Below are positions 23,686 through 32,478 of a DNA stretch of 44,509 nucleotides, in pieces. The stretch is from a virus. A program made the position numbers and the translations under genes. The DNA is taken from positions 1 to 44,509 of IMG/VR virus record IMGVR_UViG_3300043673_000057. The stretch is one strand, 5' to 3'. The notes below the pieces were generated by a model, which was given only the letters and a program-made list of their open reading frames with translations, had not been told where the DNA came from and ran no database searches. How positions within the stretch are numbered: position 1 is the first letter of the stretch; every line of letters begins with the position of its first letter.

Positions 23686-24084
23686 ATGACGACCCGACTA
23701 AAACATCCCTACTGGACAGCGCTGATTCTCTGCGTGACTGTCCTTTTTTCCTGCCTCTACGCCCTTAGCGCGACGAACACAGATCGCGAGGAGGCGCAGC
23801 GCACCTCGGCGGCCAAGGCGGTCCTCCAGGAGATCGAAGCAGGACGCATCAGCAACGGTTTCGCCTTCGCCCAACGCTGCGGACAGCCATCCCGAATCAC
23901 GCGAATCGGGAAAGATATGGCCATGCATTACCCGGAGGACGGCATCTCCGTGCTCTTTACCCGGCTTCACCCAAAGGACGCAACCGACCTCACGTTTCAC
24001 ATCTCGTTCTGGAGCACCGACGTCGCCGGGCATCCTCTCGATGCCCATAAGGCCCTCATGAAGCTCTCCTGTAAAACGAACTGA
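23686..24084 (+). CDS. Signal-anchored hypothetical protein (cargo gene)
   Basis: A 132-residue protein on the strand opposite the tail operon, between tail tube and chaperone genes. Residues 10-29 are a membrane anchor or signal (YWTALILCVTVLFSCLYALS); the rest is a soluble domain with two Cys (RCGQPSRITRIG and a final KLSCKTN) probably facing the periplasm. The ATG at 23686 has GAGGTG 5 bases upstream. TATAGAAT at about 23649 could be its -10 box. No family recognised. Confidence 0.7.
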   Translation: MTTRLKHPYWTALILCVTVLFSCLYALSATNTDREEAQRTSAAKAVLQEIEAGRISNGFAFAQRCGQPSRITRIGKDMAMHYPEDGISVLFTRLHPKDATDLTFHISFWSTDVAGHPLDAHKALMKLSCKTN

Positions 24085-24125
24085 CTGGCGGGACCGATTG
24101 ATATCAGCCCCGCCCCCGGGCGGCC
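24085..24125 (+). other. Hairpin between convergent genes
   Basis: GGCGGG and CCCGCC arms flank a loop containing TGATATCA. No U-run follows, so it is at best a weak or Rho-assisted terminator for the cargo gene or the tail tube gene. Confidence 0.4.
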
Positions 24126-24890
24126 CTAGTCGGTGTACAGCAGCCCCAGGACCTCGTTCACATCGGCGTTGCAGCTGAAGTCGATGTCCGAGATCCAGAA
24201 GTCTTCCTGCTTGGTCGGCTTTGTAAACCCTCCAATGGTCACCGAGTTCAACTGCGTCAGGTCAAGGCCGCCGCGAAACTGGTTCCACAGCACCAGTTGG
24301 CACTCGGGAGCATAGCCCATCAGCTGATTGTTGATGATGAGCGTGCTGCCCAGGGTGCTGGAGTTGCGGAAGCAGAGCTTGACCGGGAAGGCCGAGGTCA
24401 CGTCCGCGGCGTTGAAGGCATAGGATGCGGCAGTGGGGGAACCGCCGGTCACCGCAGGCGTGAAGCTGTACTGGCCCACAGCTGGAGCGCTGGGCACCTT
24501 GGCCATGTTGAGCCCCGTGCTCATGTTGATCACACCCTGGTCGTCGGTGACCAGCAGACCGGCCCCCAGCGCCGGTGTCACGGTAGCGGCGATGGCGTGA
24601 ACCTCGTCAATAGGACGGTTGCCGCCCACAGTCAGCGCCTGGCCAAAGTAAATCTGGTTGATGTCGTTGGCATTGATGGCCCCGACCTTGGCCTTGCCGG
24701 TGACATCGATCTTGCCTCGCGCTACAGCTTCGGCCAATTGCTTCTGCCCATACAGCTTCTTCAGGTCGCCCTTGAAGTCGACAGAGGCCTCCTGCATGAT
24801 CTGCAGACGGATCGGGGTAGGGTTGGCGGCGAGGTTGCCCGCATTCGGAGTGAACGTCGCCACCCCGGAACCAAACTGGATATTCAACAT
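24126..24890 (-). CDS. Major tail (tube) protein
   Basis: 254 residues from the ATG at 24890 (MLNIQFGSG), 10 bases after AAGGAG. The start FGSGVATFTPNAGNLAANPT, then LQIMQEASVDFKGDLKKLYG and a C-terminal SDIDFSCNADVNEVLGLLYT, is the usual pattern of long-tailed phage tube subunits. It lies between the tail terminator and chaperone genes, the canonical place. Confidence 0.85.
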   Translation of the reverse strand: MLNIQFGSGVATFTPNAGNLAANPTPIRLQIMQEASVDFKGDLKKLYGQKQLAEAVARGKIDVTGKAKVGAINANDINQIYFGQALTVGGNRPIDEVHAIAATVTPALGAGLLVTDDQGVINMSTGLNMAKVPSAPAVGQYSFTPAVTGGSPTAASYAFNAADVTSAFPVKLCFRNSSTLGSTLIINNQLMGYAPECQLVLWNQFRGGLDLTQLNSVTIGGFTKPTKQEDFWISDIDFSCNADVNEVLGLLYTD

Positions 24891-24937
24891 GGTGATCATG
24901 CTCCTTCGAATCGGGTGAGTGCTGCGCAAGAGATGAA

Positions 24938-24971
24938 GCAGGGTGTAGGTGGTAGGGGGTAGGGAGTAGAA
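24938..24971 (+). repeat. Heptad G4 element, copy 15 (inverted pair)
   Basis: GC-(AGGGNNN)x4-AGAA on plus with one degenerate heptad (AGGTGGT). Left arm of an inverted pair with copy 16. Confidence 0.9.
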
Positions 24972-24975
24972 GAGC

Positions 24976-25012
24976 GTTTTCTATTCCCTACCCCCTACCC
25001 CCTATCCCCTGC
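24976..25012 (-). repeat. Heptad G4 element, copy 16 (inverted pair)
   Basis: Four heptads on minus, 4 bases from copy 15. The two can form a near-perfect stem of about 30 pairs with a very small loop, between the tail terminator and tail tube genes. Confidence 0.9.
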
Positions 25013-25014
25013 CT

Positions 25015-25491
25015 TTATGGCACTAAAATTCGGATCGGCAGAATCGCCGCGCCCTGCTGGGTGTAGATCCCGGTGTCCATATCCACATCCCCTTCAATCC
25101 AGCAATGCGTCACCAGGCCGCCCAGCGTCAGCTTGCCGGTGCAGGGATCGTCGGGCTGCATGGCATCGTCGATGCCCTTCAGCAGCGCATTCAGCGCCGT
25201 CGCCCCCACTACCGTCTCCTGCCCGATGCCATCGAGCAGCGGCTGCGGAGCCTGGAAGTAAAGAATCAGGAACCCGGACAGCGTCAGCTTCACCGGCGTT
25301 CCCGGCGGCTTGGAGACCCGCGTCTCCCGCGCCTGCACCAGGAACAACGCTGGCTGCATCTCCGGCGTCAGCGTGGGCGGCTGGGTATGCTGACGACTGA
25401 AGGTCTGGTAGCTCGACCCCACCTTCGCCTGCAACAGCGCGAACAGCGCCGCCCAGATGGGTTCGCGATCGACTCCGCTATACAAGCCCAC
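25015..25491 (-). CDS. Tail terminator / completion protein (DUF3168-like)
   Basis: A 158-residue protein from a GTG at 25491, with GGAGG 6 bases upstream and overlapping the upstream stop. The N-terminus IWAALFALLQAKVG, the KLTLSGFLILYFQAP strand and a C-terminal WIEGDVDMDTGIYTQQGAAI loop and strand fit the gpU/DUF3168 class. These proteins form the ring that ends the tail tube at the head side. Order between gp10-like and tube genes supports this. Confidence 0.7.
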   Translation of the reverse strand: MGLYSGVDREPIWAALFALLQAKVGSSYQTFSRQHTQPPTLTPEMQPALFLVQARETRVSKPPGTPVKLTLSGFLILYFQAPQPLLDGIGQETVVGATALNALLKGIDDAMQPDDPCTGKLTLGGLVTHCWIEGDVDMDTGIYTQQGAAILPIRILVP

Positions 25492-25975
25492 CGGCGGCCT
25501 CCGTGATGCGTTGCGTGATGATGTCGAGAATCGTCGGCTGGTACTCGATCAGCGACGGATTCATAAACGGATGCGGCTTGACCGAGAAGGCGCGATGCCC
25601 GCGGGTGAAGACACTATCGCCATCAGCCGGGGTGAACTGGTAGAGCACACCCTTCGCCGTCCCGATGGTCGATGGGACATTGGTGCCCGCCTCGAGCCAA
25701 AGTCCGAGATGTTTCTTGCCGAGCTCCGCGTCCACAGTGCCCTTGATATAGTGTGGCGTCTCCGTCACCTTCGGGCTGCCCAGCACATGGCCCAGCAGCT
25801 CGCCGGAGCGGCTGACGATGGGGCTCCCCTGCAGCTTGTCCGCGACGGTCCAGGCCAGGCCCTCCATGGCCTGCTGCATGCCGCTGCGTATCGCGGCCAT
25901 AATGTTCTGCCGAGTCTGCTCGAGGTAGTCGAGGACCCCAGTGACACTCTCTTCGTCGACGGCAAACTGGAGCAT
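25478..25975 (-). CDS. HK97 gp10-like head-tail joining protein
   Basis: 165 residues from the ATG at 25975 (GGAGAAGAGCTG upstream, TGATG overlap with the previous stop). N-terminal helix, then a region with TPHYIKGTVDAELGKKHLGL and WLEAGTNVPS, a PHPFMNPSL turn and a C-terminal helix: the HK97 gp10-like layout (xxHxxxGTxxxPxRPFL...). It acts in head closure or tail attachment. Confidence 0.8.
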   Translation of the reverse strand: MLQFAVDEESVTGVLDYLEQTRQNIMAAIRSGMQQAMEGLAWTVADKLQGSPIVSRSGELLGHVLGSPKVTETPHYIKGTVDAELGKKHLGLWLEAGTNVPSTIGTAKGVLYQFTPADGDSVFTRGHRAFSVKPHPFMNPSLIEYQPTILDIITQRITEAAGGLV

Positions 25976-26634
25976 CAGCTCTTCTCCGCCGTCGTAAACG
26001 TCCGGTTGATGCGGGTGACCTTGTAGTAGCGGTCGTCGTCGCGCTTGTTCAGCGACGGCCATTCGCGCTTATACCGCTCCGCGACTGCGGCGGTCGTCGG
26101 CGGCATGGGAGCTTCGCGGTCATACGTGACGTGCTCGCCGCCTACCTCGCGCTGCGACGATACGCCCGCGCCGGGACGGCCCTTGTAGCGCGCCGCAACC
26201 CACTCGATGACTGCCTGCGCCACATCGTCGGGCGGCTCGGCGTAGCCGGCGGCATACGCCACCACCACCTGCGCGGCGTCAGTAAAGGCTGACCCCACCA
26301 GGTACAACTGGTTGATACGCTCCGGGTCGAGATCGGCGTCGAGGTAGTAGCCGGGAGCGATCTTGTCCGCCGAGGCGGCTATGGTCGTACCCGCAACCGT
26401 CAGCGCAGTGACCGCCGTGATGGGCCAGTGGCGCATCGCCATGCGGCTGTTGCCGTCGCCCTCGCGCACCTCAGTGTATTCGGCGGTAAGGAAGTCCGTC
26501 CGCTCGATCGCGCGCAGGAAGTCCGCACTGGTCGACGTGACCAATTCGGTCAGAATCGCGTCGGAGCCAGTCTGCGCGATCGCGAGCCATGCTTTGACTG
26601 CGTCGAGTGTGGTGAGATCGGGCAAAGGAAGCAC
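25975..26634 (-). CDS. Head-tail connector protein (gp6-like)
   Basis: 219 residues if it starts at the GTG at 26634; a TTG at 26625, with GGAG 7 bases away, is an alternative. LTTLDAVKAWLAI and ELVTSTSADFLRAIERTDFL open an all-helical connector domain; VVVAYAAGYAEPPDDVAQAV and IEWVAARYKGR are the hallmarks of gp6-like connectors. It forms the ring beneath the portal. A second connector gene precedes it, so the two share the interface. Confidence 0.8.
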   Translation of the reverse strand: MLPLPDLTTLDAVKAWLAIAQTGSDAILTELVTSTSADFLRAIERTDFLTAEYTEVREGDGNSRMAMRHWPITAVTALTVAGTTIAASADKIAPGYYLDADLDPERINQLYLVGSAFTDAAQVVVAYAAGYAEPPDDVAQAVIEWVAARYKGRPGAGVSSQREVGGEHVTYDREAPMPPTTAAVAERYKREWPSLNKRDDDRYYKVTRINRTFTTAEKS

Positions 26635-26668
26635 TCCAAAAATGTCTTTTTGGCTGTGAAGCTGCTTT

Positions 26669-27289
26669 TTAGCTCACGCGGTTGATATACGGTCCGAGCA
26701 TGTCGTTGACGATGGACGGAGGCTGTTTTTCCATCGGATAGCCGTCGCGGAAGAACTGCGCGAGTAGCAGAATTGCGTCGAGGATCGGCTGAGGAACGCT
26801 CGCTCCAGTGGCTCCGTAGCCGCAAGTGAAAGTAATGGAGATGTTATTCGGAATCAGCCGCGTCGGAGGCCACGGCATCAGGTACGGCGGGTTGAGCCGC
26901 GCCGGCTGCGAATCGCTCCCCGGATCGAGCTGGTAACCCCACCCCGACATTGGTTGCACGATGCCCTGCGTGTCGACATAGGTAAAATCTCCGAGCGATT
27001 GAAACGGCTGCTTCGGCAGAAGCACGGGATGATGCCCGTGATTCTGATACAGGCGATCGACGCGCGGCCAGCCATCCAGCAGCATCTGCCAGGTCTGCGT
27101 GATGAAGACGCGGCGCGTGGTGTCCTCACACATCGCGCGCGCGGTGCGGATGAAGCGGCGGAGCTGCTGTGTGTTGGCCATCTCCTTGACGTGGTCCGTA
27201 TCTTCGACCGGCGACAGCCCGCACTGAAGCTTGAGATCGTGCAGCGAGACCGGCTCGACCGCTGGCGGCGTGATGAGGATCTGAGGCAT
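26669..27289 (-). CDS. Head-tail connector protein (phiE125 gp8-like)
   Basis: A 206-residue protein: LITPPAVEPVSLHDLKLQCG, LRRFIRTARAMCEDTTRRVF, ITQTWQMLLDGWP, then ITFTCGYGATGASVPQPILD and AILLLAQFFRDGYP. This is the classic phiE125 gp8 / gp6-type connector pattern. TAATG overlap links it to the small gene upstream. Confidence 0.85.
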   Translation of the reverse strand: MPQILITPPAVEPVSLHDLKLQCGLSPVEDTDHVKEMANTQQLRRFIRTARAMCEDTTRRVFITQTWQMLLDGWPRVDRLYQNHGHHPVLLPKQPFQSLGDFTYVDTQGIVQPMSGWGYQLDPGSDSQPARLNPPYLMPWPPTRLIPNNISITFTCGYGATGASVPQPILDAILLLAQFFRDGYPMEKQPPSIVNDMLGPYINRVS

Positions 27290-27492
27290 TAGCGCTTGGC
27301 CTTTTTCTTCGGTGCGGCGGAGATGCCCGGCAACGGATTTCCCGATGCGGAGATGCCCGGCTCAACTCCGGAATGCTCGGGCGATTTGCGCGGATCCGTG
27401 GCGCGGCCGTCGGCGATCATCTGTTTGGCGCAGTCGGGACGCACGTCGCGTAACTCGCCAGCGTAGCGTCCGGATTTCATCAGAACTTCCAT
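27289..27492 (-). CDS. Small hypothetical protein in head operon
   Basis: 67 residues from the ATG at 27492; a TTG two codons earlier is possible. N-terminal MEVLMKSGRYAGELRDVRPD resembles short phage proteins placed between capsid and connector genes, with an IADGRATDP turn. The tail is Pro/Gly-rich and ends in basic KKKAKR. Function unknown; possibly a capsid-interior or joining peptide. Confidence 0.65.
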   Translation of the reverse strand: MEVLMKSGRYAGELRDVRPDCAKQMIADGRATDPRKSPEHSGVEPGISASGNPLPGISAAPKKKAKR

Positions 27493-27587
27493 TGGCAATT
27501 CTCGAAGGGAAAGCCAGGGCGCGGCGACGGCCTAAGCCATAGCGCCGCCGCCGCCCTTGGGGTGTTGCGCAGTTGCAGGCTGATGGG

Positions 27588-28064
27588 TTAGACCAGGACG
27601 GTGGGAGACTGGTCGTTCGCGTACCGCGCGCCCGAGAGCACGAAGAAGATGGCTGCGATGACCGAGTTTGCCGCGTTGGCGATCGAGACGCGGACGTAGC
27701 TGAAGCCCGAGGGCATCGCAGCGCTGTCCAGCTCGATCTGGTAAAATATGTTGTCCGTCGCGGGCGGCTGGTAACCTGCCGCCACAACGGACTGCCGTGC
27801 GGCCAGCACATCGCCCGCCGCCGTCTCGGACGGGAACAGGTCGAACGGAATGGCGGTTGCGCCCGTCCCATCCTGCGCGGTGCAGGCCTCGACAGTGATC
27901 AGCCCGGGGGCCGCTGCACTGATGCCGATGCCAATGATTGCGGTCAGGTGGGAGTACTTGGAGAAGTTGATGGCGGCGCTGTGCTTGCCGCCGGTGACAT
28001 CGACAGGCGCCAGCGCCATGACGGTGTGCCCGGACTGCGAGAGATAAAACCGATCTGCACTCAT
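27588..28064 (-). CDS. Putative capsid decoration or head protein
   Basis: 158 residues from the ATG at 28064, preceded by GAAAGGACTCCA. A beta-rich protein with few charges (SADRFYLSQSGHTVMALAPV ... AANSVIAAIFFVLSGARYAN). It follows the major capsid gene directly, where decoration or head-fibre proteins usually lie; that role is inferred from position. Confidence 0.6.
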   Translation of the reverse strand: MSADRFYLSQSGHTVMALAPVDVTGGKHSAAINFSKYSHLTAIIGIGISAAAPGLITVEACTAQDGTGATAIPFDLFPSETAAGDVLAARQSVVAAGYQPPATDNIFYQIELDSAAMPSGFSYVRVSIANAANSVIAAIFFVLSGARYANDQSPTVLV

Positions 28065-28157
28065 TGGAGTCCTTTCGGAGCCGAAGCCCAGAAGAGAAGG
28101 GGAGAGCGGGGCGCACATCAGGCCGCCCCGGACTCGGGTTCAAAGCGAAGCTGCGAA

Positions 28158-29453
28158 CTAGGGACGCGTGACGAGTTGAATGAACGGCGACTGCTTCGCC
28201 GTGCCATTCTTCGGGGTGACTGGCTTGTCCCACGCGGACTCGCCGGCAATCCGCATCTGCCAGCGGAATGCCTGCTCGCCAGTGAGGAACGCCACGTGAA
28301 TCGAGGTGTCCGCCTTGACGCCGCCGCGCTTGCCGAGGATGTACTGGCTGAACGCGCCGAGCGTGATATCGCCCTGCGTGCCGCACGTTGCCGCCTGCTC
28401 GATCGGCAGCACAGGAAGGCCAAGCAGCGTGCCGTAGCTCTCCATGTTGCCGCGCTCGCCGGGAGCCTTGTACAGCAGTTCCACCGCCGTGCCCGAGCCG
28501 CGGGTGAGGTTCCAGAGCTGCGGCTCAGTGTCCTGGTTGATGTACCAGGCCGCGCCGCCGCGCAGGTAGCCAGGCATCCGTGCGTACATCTTGAGGATGT
28601 TGTTGGTGACGATGGTTGCTGTCGCCTGCGCAGCCTCCGCCGCGATCGCGAGGATCGCATTCGAGTTGTTGATGCCGAGCGGTCCGCCGCCAACGCCGGG
28701 GCCATTGAGAATGGCGTCATCGGCCTTGAACGACATTTCGTCGGGCACCACATCATTGATGTACTTCGACCAGGCTGGGGAGTCTTCCAACTGCTCGTCC
28801 GTGCCGTAGGTGAGGACAGTGAGCTTGTCCACCTGCAGCGCGATCTGACGGAAGGTAGGCTTGGATCCAGTGAAGTTTTTCGCCTCGTACGTCCAGAATG
28901 CCTGCACGCCGCCGTTGCGCGCGCCGTCTGCACGGCTCGCATCGTTGGCGCCGTTCATGATCAGGCGGTTGCTGCTCATGGGCATCTGGTTGCAGCGGCT
29001 GGCGAGAACGCCCGCGGCAAACGTGCGCCGCACGATCTCGGGAGAGAACTCCGGGGCCACCAGCATGCCGCCATCGACGTCCACGGCCTCGCTGCCGCCC
29101 TGCGCAGCCAGCAACCGGACATCGGTGGCATGCGGGGTGATCTTCGCCTGCTTGATGGCCTTCATCTGCTCTGCGAGGGAAGCCCACGGCTTATCTTCGG
29201 CATTGTTGTGGCCGACGGATGCGGATGCGCCAGTGGCGACAGCGGCAACCGTGGGAGCGGTGCGCTCGGCTTCGAGTAGAGCTTCCTTCTGCGCGATGGG
29301 AGCGTTGTAACCGTTCGCCTCGGTCATCGCGGCCTCGTAGCTCGTGGTCTCCTCCGCAGTGAGCAGACGATCCTGGCTCTCCGCAAGGTTGTGAAGCGCA
29401 CGGGCCTTTGCCAGTGCGTCGTGCTTCTTCTGCCGCAGTGCTGTGATGTTCAT
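28158..29453 (-). CDS. Major capsid protein (HK97 fold)
   Basis: A 431-residue protein. Residues 1-95 form a charged helical delta (scaffold) domain (MNITALRQKKHDALAKARAL ...), normally removed by the prohead protease. The rest matches HK97 capsids: LVAPEFSPEIVRRTFAAGVL, FRQIALQVDKLTVLTYGTDE, a DDAILNGPG loop and GLPVLPIEQ. GAGGAGGGGATCC precedes the ATG. A terminator lies between it and the protease gene upstream. Confidence 0.93.
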   Translation of the reverse strand: MNITALRQKKHDALAKARALHNLAESQDRLLTAEETTSYEAAMTEANGYNAPIAQKEALLEAERTAPTVAAVATGASASVGHNNAEDKPWASLAEQMKAIKQAKITPHATDVRLLAAQGGSEAVDVDGGMLVAPEFSPEIVRRTFAAGVLASRCNQMPMSSNRLIMNGANDASRADGARNGGVQAFWTYEAKNFTGSKPTFRQIALQVDKLTVLTYGTDEQLEDSPAWSKYINDVVPDEMSFKADDAILNGPGVGGGPLGINNSNAILAIAAEAAQATATIVTNNILKMYARMPGYLRGGAAWYINQDTEPQLWNLTRGSGTAVELLYKAPGERGNMESYGTLLGLPVLPIEQAATCGTQGDITLGAFSQYILGKRGGVKADTSIHVAFLTGEQAFRWQMRIAGESAWDKPVTPKNGTAKQSPFIQLVTRP

Positions 29454-29561
29454 GGATCCCCTCCTCAGGGCTTGGTGCAGGTTGAGAGAGTTATGGACAC
29501 GCGTCGCGGCAGGCTGCCATTGGGCAACTTTGCAAACGCTCGAAAAGACTTCGGCTCAAAC

Positions 29562-29584
29562 AAAAAGCCCCGCATCGGCGAGGC
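29562..29584 (-). terminator. Rho-independent terminator between protease and capsid genes
   Basis: Minus strand: GCCTCGC-CGAT-GCGGGGC (seven pairs, one G-U) followed by TTTTTG. It should reduce read-through from the protease gene, implying attenuation or a separate capsid promoter in 29454-29561; I found no consensus promoter there. Confidence 0.7.
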
Positions 29585-29605
29585 CTACATGAAATTGATT
29601 GGTGA

Positions 29606-30583
29606 TTAGGCGGCGGCAATCTCCAACTGCCGCTTACGCGCAGCGTTGATGTGGGCGACCTCGTCGTCTGCCGCGATCTCGGGCACATCATCTTCCATCG
29701 AAGTGGAGCTGCCATACCCCAGCGACACGCCGAAGCGGGCCAGCACATCGTCGATCGTACCGATAGAGTCCACCATGCCAAGCTTCTTCGCCTGCTCGGC
29801 TCCAAAGCTCAGGCCCTGTCCATACGTGCCGTGCACAGCAGACTGGCTGATCTTGCGGCCCTTCGCTACCCTCTTTTCGAACATATTGCCGAACAGGTCA
29901 ACCATCTCCTGCATATTCGCCTTGTCCGAATCACTCAACGGCTCATACGGGTTGCCAGAGGCCTTGTTCTCGCCAAACTTGATGATCGATATCTTCACAC
30001 CGAGATTCTCGAGGTACTTCGAGACATCTTCATGTGCGCAGTACACTCCCACCGATCCGGTCTTCGAAGAGGGGCTCGCAACAATCTCATCGCACGCGCT
30101 GGCGATGTAATATGCCGCCGAGCAGCACTGCTTATTGGAAACCGCGATCGTTTGCTTCTTCCCGCGCGACGCGTAGATCTCGGCCGCCAGCTCCTCGACG
30201 CCCTCCACGGTTCCACCCGGGGAGTCGATATCGAGCACAATAGCCTGCACACCCGGGTCATTCACTGCCTGGCGGAACTGCTGCAGCAGCTTGACTGTCG
30301 AGGTCGCGGCCGGGCCGGAGATATCGCCCATCGAGCTTCCTCTATGCAGGATCAACCCATACACCGGCAACACAGCCACCGAGCCATTCGAAGCCTGCGA
30401 GACCTTCTTCGCGCGCGCTGCGCTGATCTCGGAACCGCCGTGCAGATCGGCAATCACCGCCGCCTCCGCATCCTGCCCCTGTGCCTTCATGGCCAGAAAT
30501 CCCAGGACGCCATAGAGCTTCGCCTCATCGATCGCCCAAACCTGCGACCGCATCGCGCTCAAAATGCTTGTGTATGCCTTCAT
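29606..30583 (-). CDS. Prohead protease, S49 (SppA-like) family
   Basis: A 325-residue ClpP-fold serine protease. Catalytic S155 in NKQCCSAAYYIAS and general-base K207 in FGENKASGNPYEPLS are both in place; IVLDIDSPGGTVEGVEELA is the oxyanion strand-turn. In phages of this type it matures the capsid by cutting the scaffold domain. It overlaps the portal gene by 4 bases (ATGA). Confidence 0.92.
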   Translation of the reverse strand: MKAYTSILSAMRSQVWAIDEAKLYGVLGFLAMKAQGQDAEAAVIADLHGGSEISAARAKKVSQASNGSVAVLPVYGLILHRGSSMGDISGPAATSTVKLLQQFRQAVNDPGVQAIVLDIDSPGGTVEGVEELAAEIYASRGKKQTIAVSNKQCCSAAYYIASACDEIVASPSSKTGSVGVYCAHEDVSKYLENLGVKISIIKFGENKASGNPYEPLSDSDKANMQEMVDLFGNMFEKRVAKGRKISQSAVHGTYGQGLSFGAEQAKKLGMVDSIGTIDDVLARFGVSLGYGSSTSMEDDVPEIAADDEVAHINAARKRQLEIAAA

Positions 30584-32277
30584 CGGACTCCCTCCACGGC
30601 CAACGCCGTCAGCTTTGCGGCTTCGGTTGCTGCTACCTGCTCAATCCAGACCTGCGCGGCCGCGTGAAACTCGTCATCCTCATCCGCCATCAGCATCGAC
30701 AGGTGGTTCGCTCGCGCATCGCACCCGATCTTGACGTTCAGCGAGGCCGTGGCTTCCATATGGAACGCTTCCGTGATCCACATCCAGTGCTCGGCGTAGA
30801 ACTCGGTGATCTGGTATGTTCCAGCGTCCTGCGCGATCATCTTGCGGACGGCGGAGACTTCTTTGCGCACACAGCGGTCCGCCGTGCCACTCGCCAGAAG
30901 CTGCATGCGCGCGGACATCATCATCTCCGCACTCGCCTGCGCCTTGCTACCAGCATCGCCACCGGCGCCGTCATCCGTCCCATCGTCGTTCGCCGGGTCG
31001 CTGGTATCCGAGTTGTCAGACTCGCCCCTCGAAGGCCCTTTCGCGGGCGCGATGGGAGCGGTGAGTTGCTTCAGCGGAAGCAGGTTCGCACTCCGCCAGA
31101 AGACCTTGCCAGCCGCGTCGGGGATGGGGTTGAGATCCTCGAGTTCGCGGACATCGTCGGGGCACATCCACCCGGCCGCAATCGCCGAAGCGTATCCGGC
31201 GAAGCGGGTTGCATTGTCGCCGCGCAGCAGCGCAGCCATGGACATCTTCCAGTAGTACCGCGAACTGACGATCAGATCGCGCTGGACACATTGCTCCCAC
31301 ATCACCACCATCGGGTGCACGGTATACTGCGCCGTCATGATGTTGAATTGCTCGGTACTGGCGAACGTCGCCGCCTTGCCCGCGTCCACTCCCACCATAT
31401 GCGGCAGCACGCCGAACAGCGAGCAGATCTGCATGTCAGAGTACTTCGAGCCTTCCAGCAACTGCGCATCGACGGGAGTGACGCTCAAACTCTTGGCGTC
31501 TACACCCGGAGGAAGCATCATCGTCTTGCCGCGATTTTCGGCTGTGTTTCCGGCCTGCACGCTTTCGATGTACTTTTTCTCGTCCTCCTTCGTCGTGAAC
31601 TTCAAGCCGGTCATCACCAGGCCGGTGCGGGCATCATTCTTCATGAAGCGCGCCAGGTAATCCTGCCGCGCCAACGCCAGCCCTACAACGTCAACCCCCA
31701 TCGAAATCCGGGACTGACCCACGGCCATATTGTCGGACCAGTCACGCAGGTGGAAGACTTCGTCCTGCGTGTAGCGCTTAGTCTCATTAGTCAGCGGATC
31801 GTTGTAGACATAGATCAGCCGGCCTGTGTTCTTCAGCACCTCCACCGTCACCCGGTCCGGATGCATCGGCCACAACTGATCAACCGGCCCCCGCGGCCCC
31901 TGAACCTTCAGTGCATAGGCATTCCCGCGCAGGTCCACATGCGCGTTCATCATCATCTTGAACTCGTATGCGGTCTGCACATCGTTCGGCTGATACGCCA
32001 GAACGTCGTAGAGCGGATGGTTCGTCACCACCTTACTTCCACCGCCGGCCAGGTCCACGCGAATCTTGCCGGGCAGCATGCCGATGATCTTCGCGCGCAC
32101 CGAGACGCATGCAATCACCGTGGAGTGGCGCTTGGACGTCTCGGGATTGACGCGCATGCCGCTGGAACTGGGCGAGCTCGTCGGCGAATACCAGTAATCG
32201 TCCCAAGGTGCAGGTGCGCCGCCGGCGTCCGCGCGCATACCTATGCCGCCTCGGAAGATGCTTTCGATAGGGTTCAA
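30580..32277 (-). CDS. Portal protein (HK97 family)
   Basis: A 565-residue portal. Family segments visible: VIACVSVRAKIIGMLPGKIR, NHPLYDVLAYQPND, NAYALKVQGPRG, GQSRISMGVDVVGLALA, LFGVLPHMVGV and ASTEQFNIMTAQYTVHPMV. The C-terminus has an acidic, Asp/Gly-rich linker (about residues 420-450) and an extra helical domain. Start is a TTG at 32277 with GGAG 5-6 bases upstream; M14 is the alternative. Forms the DNA entry vertex and docks the terminase. Confidence 0.92.
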   Translation of the reverse strand: MNPIESIFRGGIGMRADAGGAPAPWDDYWYSPTSSPSSSGMRVNPETSKRHSTVIACVSVRAKIIGMLPGKIRVDLAGGGSKVVTNHPLYDVLAYQPNDVQTAYEFKMMMNAHVDLRGNAYALKVQGPRGPVDQLWPMHPDRVTVEVLKNTGRLIYVYNDPLTNETKRYTQDEVFHLRDWSDNMAVGQSRISMGVDVVGLALARQDYLARFMKNDARTGLVMTGLKFTTKEDEKKYIESVQAGNTAENRGKTMMLPPGVDAKSLSVTPVDAQLLEGSKYSDMQICSLFGVLPHMVGVDAGKAATFASTEQFNIMTAQYTVHPMVVMWEQCVQRDLIVSSRYYWKMSMAALLRGDNATRFAGYASAIAAGWMCPDDVRELEDLNPIPDAAGKVFWRSANLLPLKQLTAPIAPAKGPSRGESDNSDTSDPANDDGTDDGAGGDAGSKAQASAEMMMSARMQLLASGTADRCVRKEVSAVRKMIAQDAGTYQITEFYAEHWMWITEAFHMEATASLNVKIGCDARANHLSMLMADEDDEFHAAAQVWIEQVAATEAAKLTALAVEGVR

Positions 32278-32478
32278 TTACTTCTCCCAACCTTCACGAA
32301 CGGCGTTGTAGGCCAGCAAGAGCGCCGGGATCGCAATCAAGATGCCTGCGAGCATCCACGCTCCGGGACGCCACGCGAGCGCAACCCCGTGGACAACAAA
32401 ACTACATCCAATAACAGCCACCAGGCCGCCGATCGACATAGTTACGTTGCGCTGCTTCTGTTTAGACATAGAGGACAT
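32278..32478 (-). CDS. Small two-helix membrane protein
   Basis: 66 residues from the ATG at 32478, overlapping the end of the terminase gene; the ATG three codons later is also possible. Two hydrophobic helices (about residues 17-33 and 38-57: IGGLVAVIGCSFVVHGVALA and GAWMLAGILIAIPALLLAYN) separated by a short turn. It lies between terminase and portal genes; function unknown. Confidence 0.65.
   Translation of the reverse strand: MSSMSKQKQRNVTMSIGGLVAVIGCSFVVHGVALAWRPGAWMLAGILIAIPALLLAYNAVREGWEK

Noticed and set aside
27573-29279. Long plus-strand open frame (568 codons) opposite the capsid gene
   Set aside because: Mirror of the capsid and decoration genes; Arg/His/Gly-rich composition of a GC-rich antisense frame, no ribosome-binding site, no domain.
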